Shown one piece after another: positions 61,976-64,000 of a stretch of DNA of 64,000 bases; the stretch's first letter is position 1; each line of letters starts with the position of its first letter. The notes beneath the pieces were generated by a model. That model did not search any database, was not told the DNA's origin, and saw only the letters and a list, made by a program, of their open reading frames with translations. Made by a program: the position numbers and the translations under genes. The stretch is from Microcebus murinus (lineage: Eukaryota; Chordata; Mammalia; Primates; Cheirogaleidae): the NCBI RefSeq assembly GCF_040939455.1, contig NC_134117.1:27335501-27399500 (forward strand), read 5' to 3'.

Positions 61976-62642
61976 CAAAGAAATATAGTAGTAATCTCAT
62001 TAAGTATGCTTCATTAAGACTAATTAAATTAGAGGCCATCGCCAGGGACTGCCTAATAGTGCTGATGATTTTTAGCCTCAGCTCCTCATCTACACAGCCA
62101 GCATGTTCTGTGACAAGTCTGATATCCCTAGCAGGTAAAATCTTTTTTAAGTTTGAGCCATGACCTATGTGACCCATGGTCTTTGTGAAAAAAGTGAGGG
62201 AAGAAGTAGACCGAGTTTGAGATGAGCTGAGTTCCTGTTGGTTTCCATTATTTGTCCTAAGAGCAGGAGTCAAGAGGAAATGTTCTCACCCCATTCGCCT
62301 GTGGTTCTGTAATGGAGGGCAACAAATCCAATGTCCTCCTTTTCATCCTTGTGGGCCTAAGATGGGAAGCAGCACTTTCTAGAGTGGGCTCTCCAAAGAG
62401 CCTTTCTTTTAGTTGCCTCGTGGTAAAATTGGGCCCTTTGGGGGTCAGTAAAAAGATATGTTGGCCTCAAGAGTTAGGCTCATCAATTAGCCTGGAATAA
62501 TTTTTTTGCATGTGCATTAAAGGCATCTCTGAAAGGTTTACTACCACAGAAGTGAGTTCTAGAGTTTGTATGGCTGACTCTGGAGTCCTAATAGTAAATG
62601 CTGCTGTTATTTTTGAATCTATTTTTAACAATAATAAATAAT
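61974..62642. other. Intronic DNA, nothing recognised
   Basis: Unique-looking. The minus-strand 121-codon frame at 61908-62273 begins upstream of and runs into the Alu poly-A tract and is discarded. Confidence 0.5.
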
Positions 62643-62960
62643 TAAATGCCATTTGTTGAATGTCTAGTATATACCTCTTGCACTAGTGAATCCCCACAAG
62701 AACCCCTGTAAGATAGATACCATCTGCTTTTGCAGTTGAGGAAAATAAAATTAAGTAACTGGCCCAAAGTCACTCAGATCTGTTGCCCCATAGCCAAAGC
62801 CCTTTCTGCTACACCATGCTGTCATCTATGTATTTTAGCCTTGTATGTCGTACAAAGAATCTTAGAACTCTTTGAGTTTAGGAGCCTTACTCAATTAATT
62901 CCTGTCTCATTTACCACTCTTAGCAGGGTCCTCAGCACACAGTTGGTTCCTAGTACCTGT
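62643..62960 (+). repeat. MIR followed by an L2 tail
   Basis: 62643-62822 is a MIR (TTGTTGAATGTCTAGTATAT; AACTGGCCCAAAGTCACTCA). 62860-62960 is an L2-like tail (GAACTCTTTGAGTTTAGGAG; GGGTCCTCAGCACACAGTTG). Confidence 0.65.
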
Positions 62961-64000
62961 TGGTAGAAATGCATTTTTAGAATCTTCCACTTTACTTTGC
63001 CTATGCAGGCCTTGTCTGATCGTGGCCAGGTACCACCTGAGGTGTCTGAGCCTTGCACAGGGAGTTCACACAGGAGGCCATGTGGAGCCTCTAACTCCAA
63101 GATGGGATTTTCTTTTTAAAAAGAGGATGTTGGGAAGAGTCTAAAGGGAAATGTTAGGAAATTAAAATCTGTGGAATCAGCATGAAGGCTGCTTATGGAT
63201 TGCATTAGTCATGGAAGGTGAGTTCACTCTTGAGAAACCAGAAAAGTGAAGAGATGGGGAGGATGCTATTGGCAGGATACAAATGACAGGTACAAGAGCC
63301 ACAAAGTACCTTCAGAAGGAAGAAACCCAACCCCAGTCATCCCTAATGCACATGAGCATGTGTGGATCAGGTTAGGAAAGACAGAACATTAGAGCAAGTG
63401 GCCAAAGCTGAAAGATGCACATTGAGATATGAATATATGTTCATAGAAACAAATAAAGTTGATCTCTGGAACATGCAGATGCTATCTCTGGAGAAAAAAT
63501 AAATCATCAGCTATATCATCTTGCCTTAATGGAAAGGAGATACTATATTTGGAAAGCAGTTTTGTTTTTAAATTAGAAGTAAGGCCAGATAACAAAGGAA
63601 AGGGAATAAAGGAATCTTCTTGCTCTGAATTAGAACTCCAAGGATTTAGTGACCTAGAGTAGATAGATAAAAGTCCTAGTAAGACTCATGGCTATGAAAA
63701 TAAGCCTGGTCTAACTGCCAATACCTGAAATAATGCAGGCTAGGCTGAGAGACTCTCCCTTGTCTCGCTACTATTTTGTGTGAGATTTTTAAGGAATTTT
63801 GGAGGCATCTTTGAATGCCCTTGCTTCTACTCAACTTTCTTAATCTCATGAAATACATCAGCAGCCTATGAAATTCTAGCTTCAAAATTGAAGTCCAGTC
63901 TTTGGAGTAAGTAAACTTGAATTCATCCCTAGGTCTACTATGAACATACTAGGAGACACAAGTTGGTTGCTTCATTTTTCTGTTCCTCAGTTTCTCCTTT
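62961..64000. other. Intronic DNA to the window end, nothing recognised
   Basis: No exon, repeat or RNA gene that I recognise. Confidence 0.5.

Overview
The window is mammalian genomic DNA, almost entirely intronic, and the repeats point to a strepsirrhine primate of lemur type. Four Alu copies (38464-38791, 39287-39606 on the minus strand, 50011-50337, 61627-61970) share a derived left-right linker (ACTATAAATAGAAAGAAATT, then an AT run) and a derived right-arm tail (GAGCTAGGCTGACGCCA) that I associate with lemur Alus. L1 3-prime ends at 8191-8795 and 41362-42642 also look lineage-specific.

The only protein-coding gene I can support is HPSE2 (heparanase-2) on the plus strand. Two consecutive internal exons are present: 12985-13091 (107 bp) and 18620-18734 (115 bp), separated by a 5,528-bp intron. 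They join in phase and encode about 74 residues, which I place at human residues 367-440 and which probably correspond to exons 8 and 9. Upstream (1-12984) and downstream (18735-64000) are parts of the flanking introns. I found neither the preceding exon nor the next one, which should begin with Asp-Tyr-Trp-Leu. No promoter, CpG island, tRNA, rRNA, CRISPR array or second gene was found.

Layout: 1-12.9 kb is intron with a Tigger DNA transposon, MIR and L2 fragments, an unassigned ancient repeat at 6.76-7.31 kb and a minus-strand L1. At 13-18.7 kb are the two exons with MIR, L2 and an AluJ between them. From 18.8 to 29.6 kb lies mostly unique intron with L2, MIR and MER5A fragments and the longest open frame of the window (195 codons, unrecognised). 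From 29.7 to 32.4 kb are two old minus-strand L1 pieces, split by a MaLR solo LTR and by a young CpG-rich solo LTR with a perfect 6-bp target duplication. From 34.7 to 39.3 kb is a deleted old L1 carrying a lemur Alu, followed by a second Alu in opposite orientation. From 41.4 to 50.7 kb are younger L1 copies (one with a 34-bp tandem duplication and G-runs, one with a 5-prime inversion), an AluJ, an old L1 split by a solo LTR, and an inverted partial copy of that LTR. From 53 to 62 kb are an L1 split by an LTR and a Tigger-type MITE, a HAL1-like relic, a possible decayed ERV and a young Alu with a 34-A tail.

I do not see a new biological system. The points of interest are insertion structures with readable target-site duplications, inverted-repeat geometry inside an HPSE2 intron, and a few repeats or open frames I cannot assign. 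Family names for old repeats come from memory of consensus sequences, not a database search.
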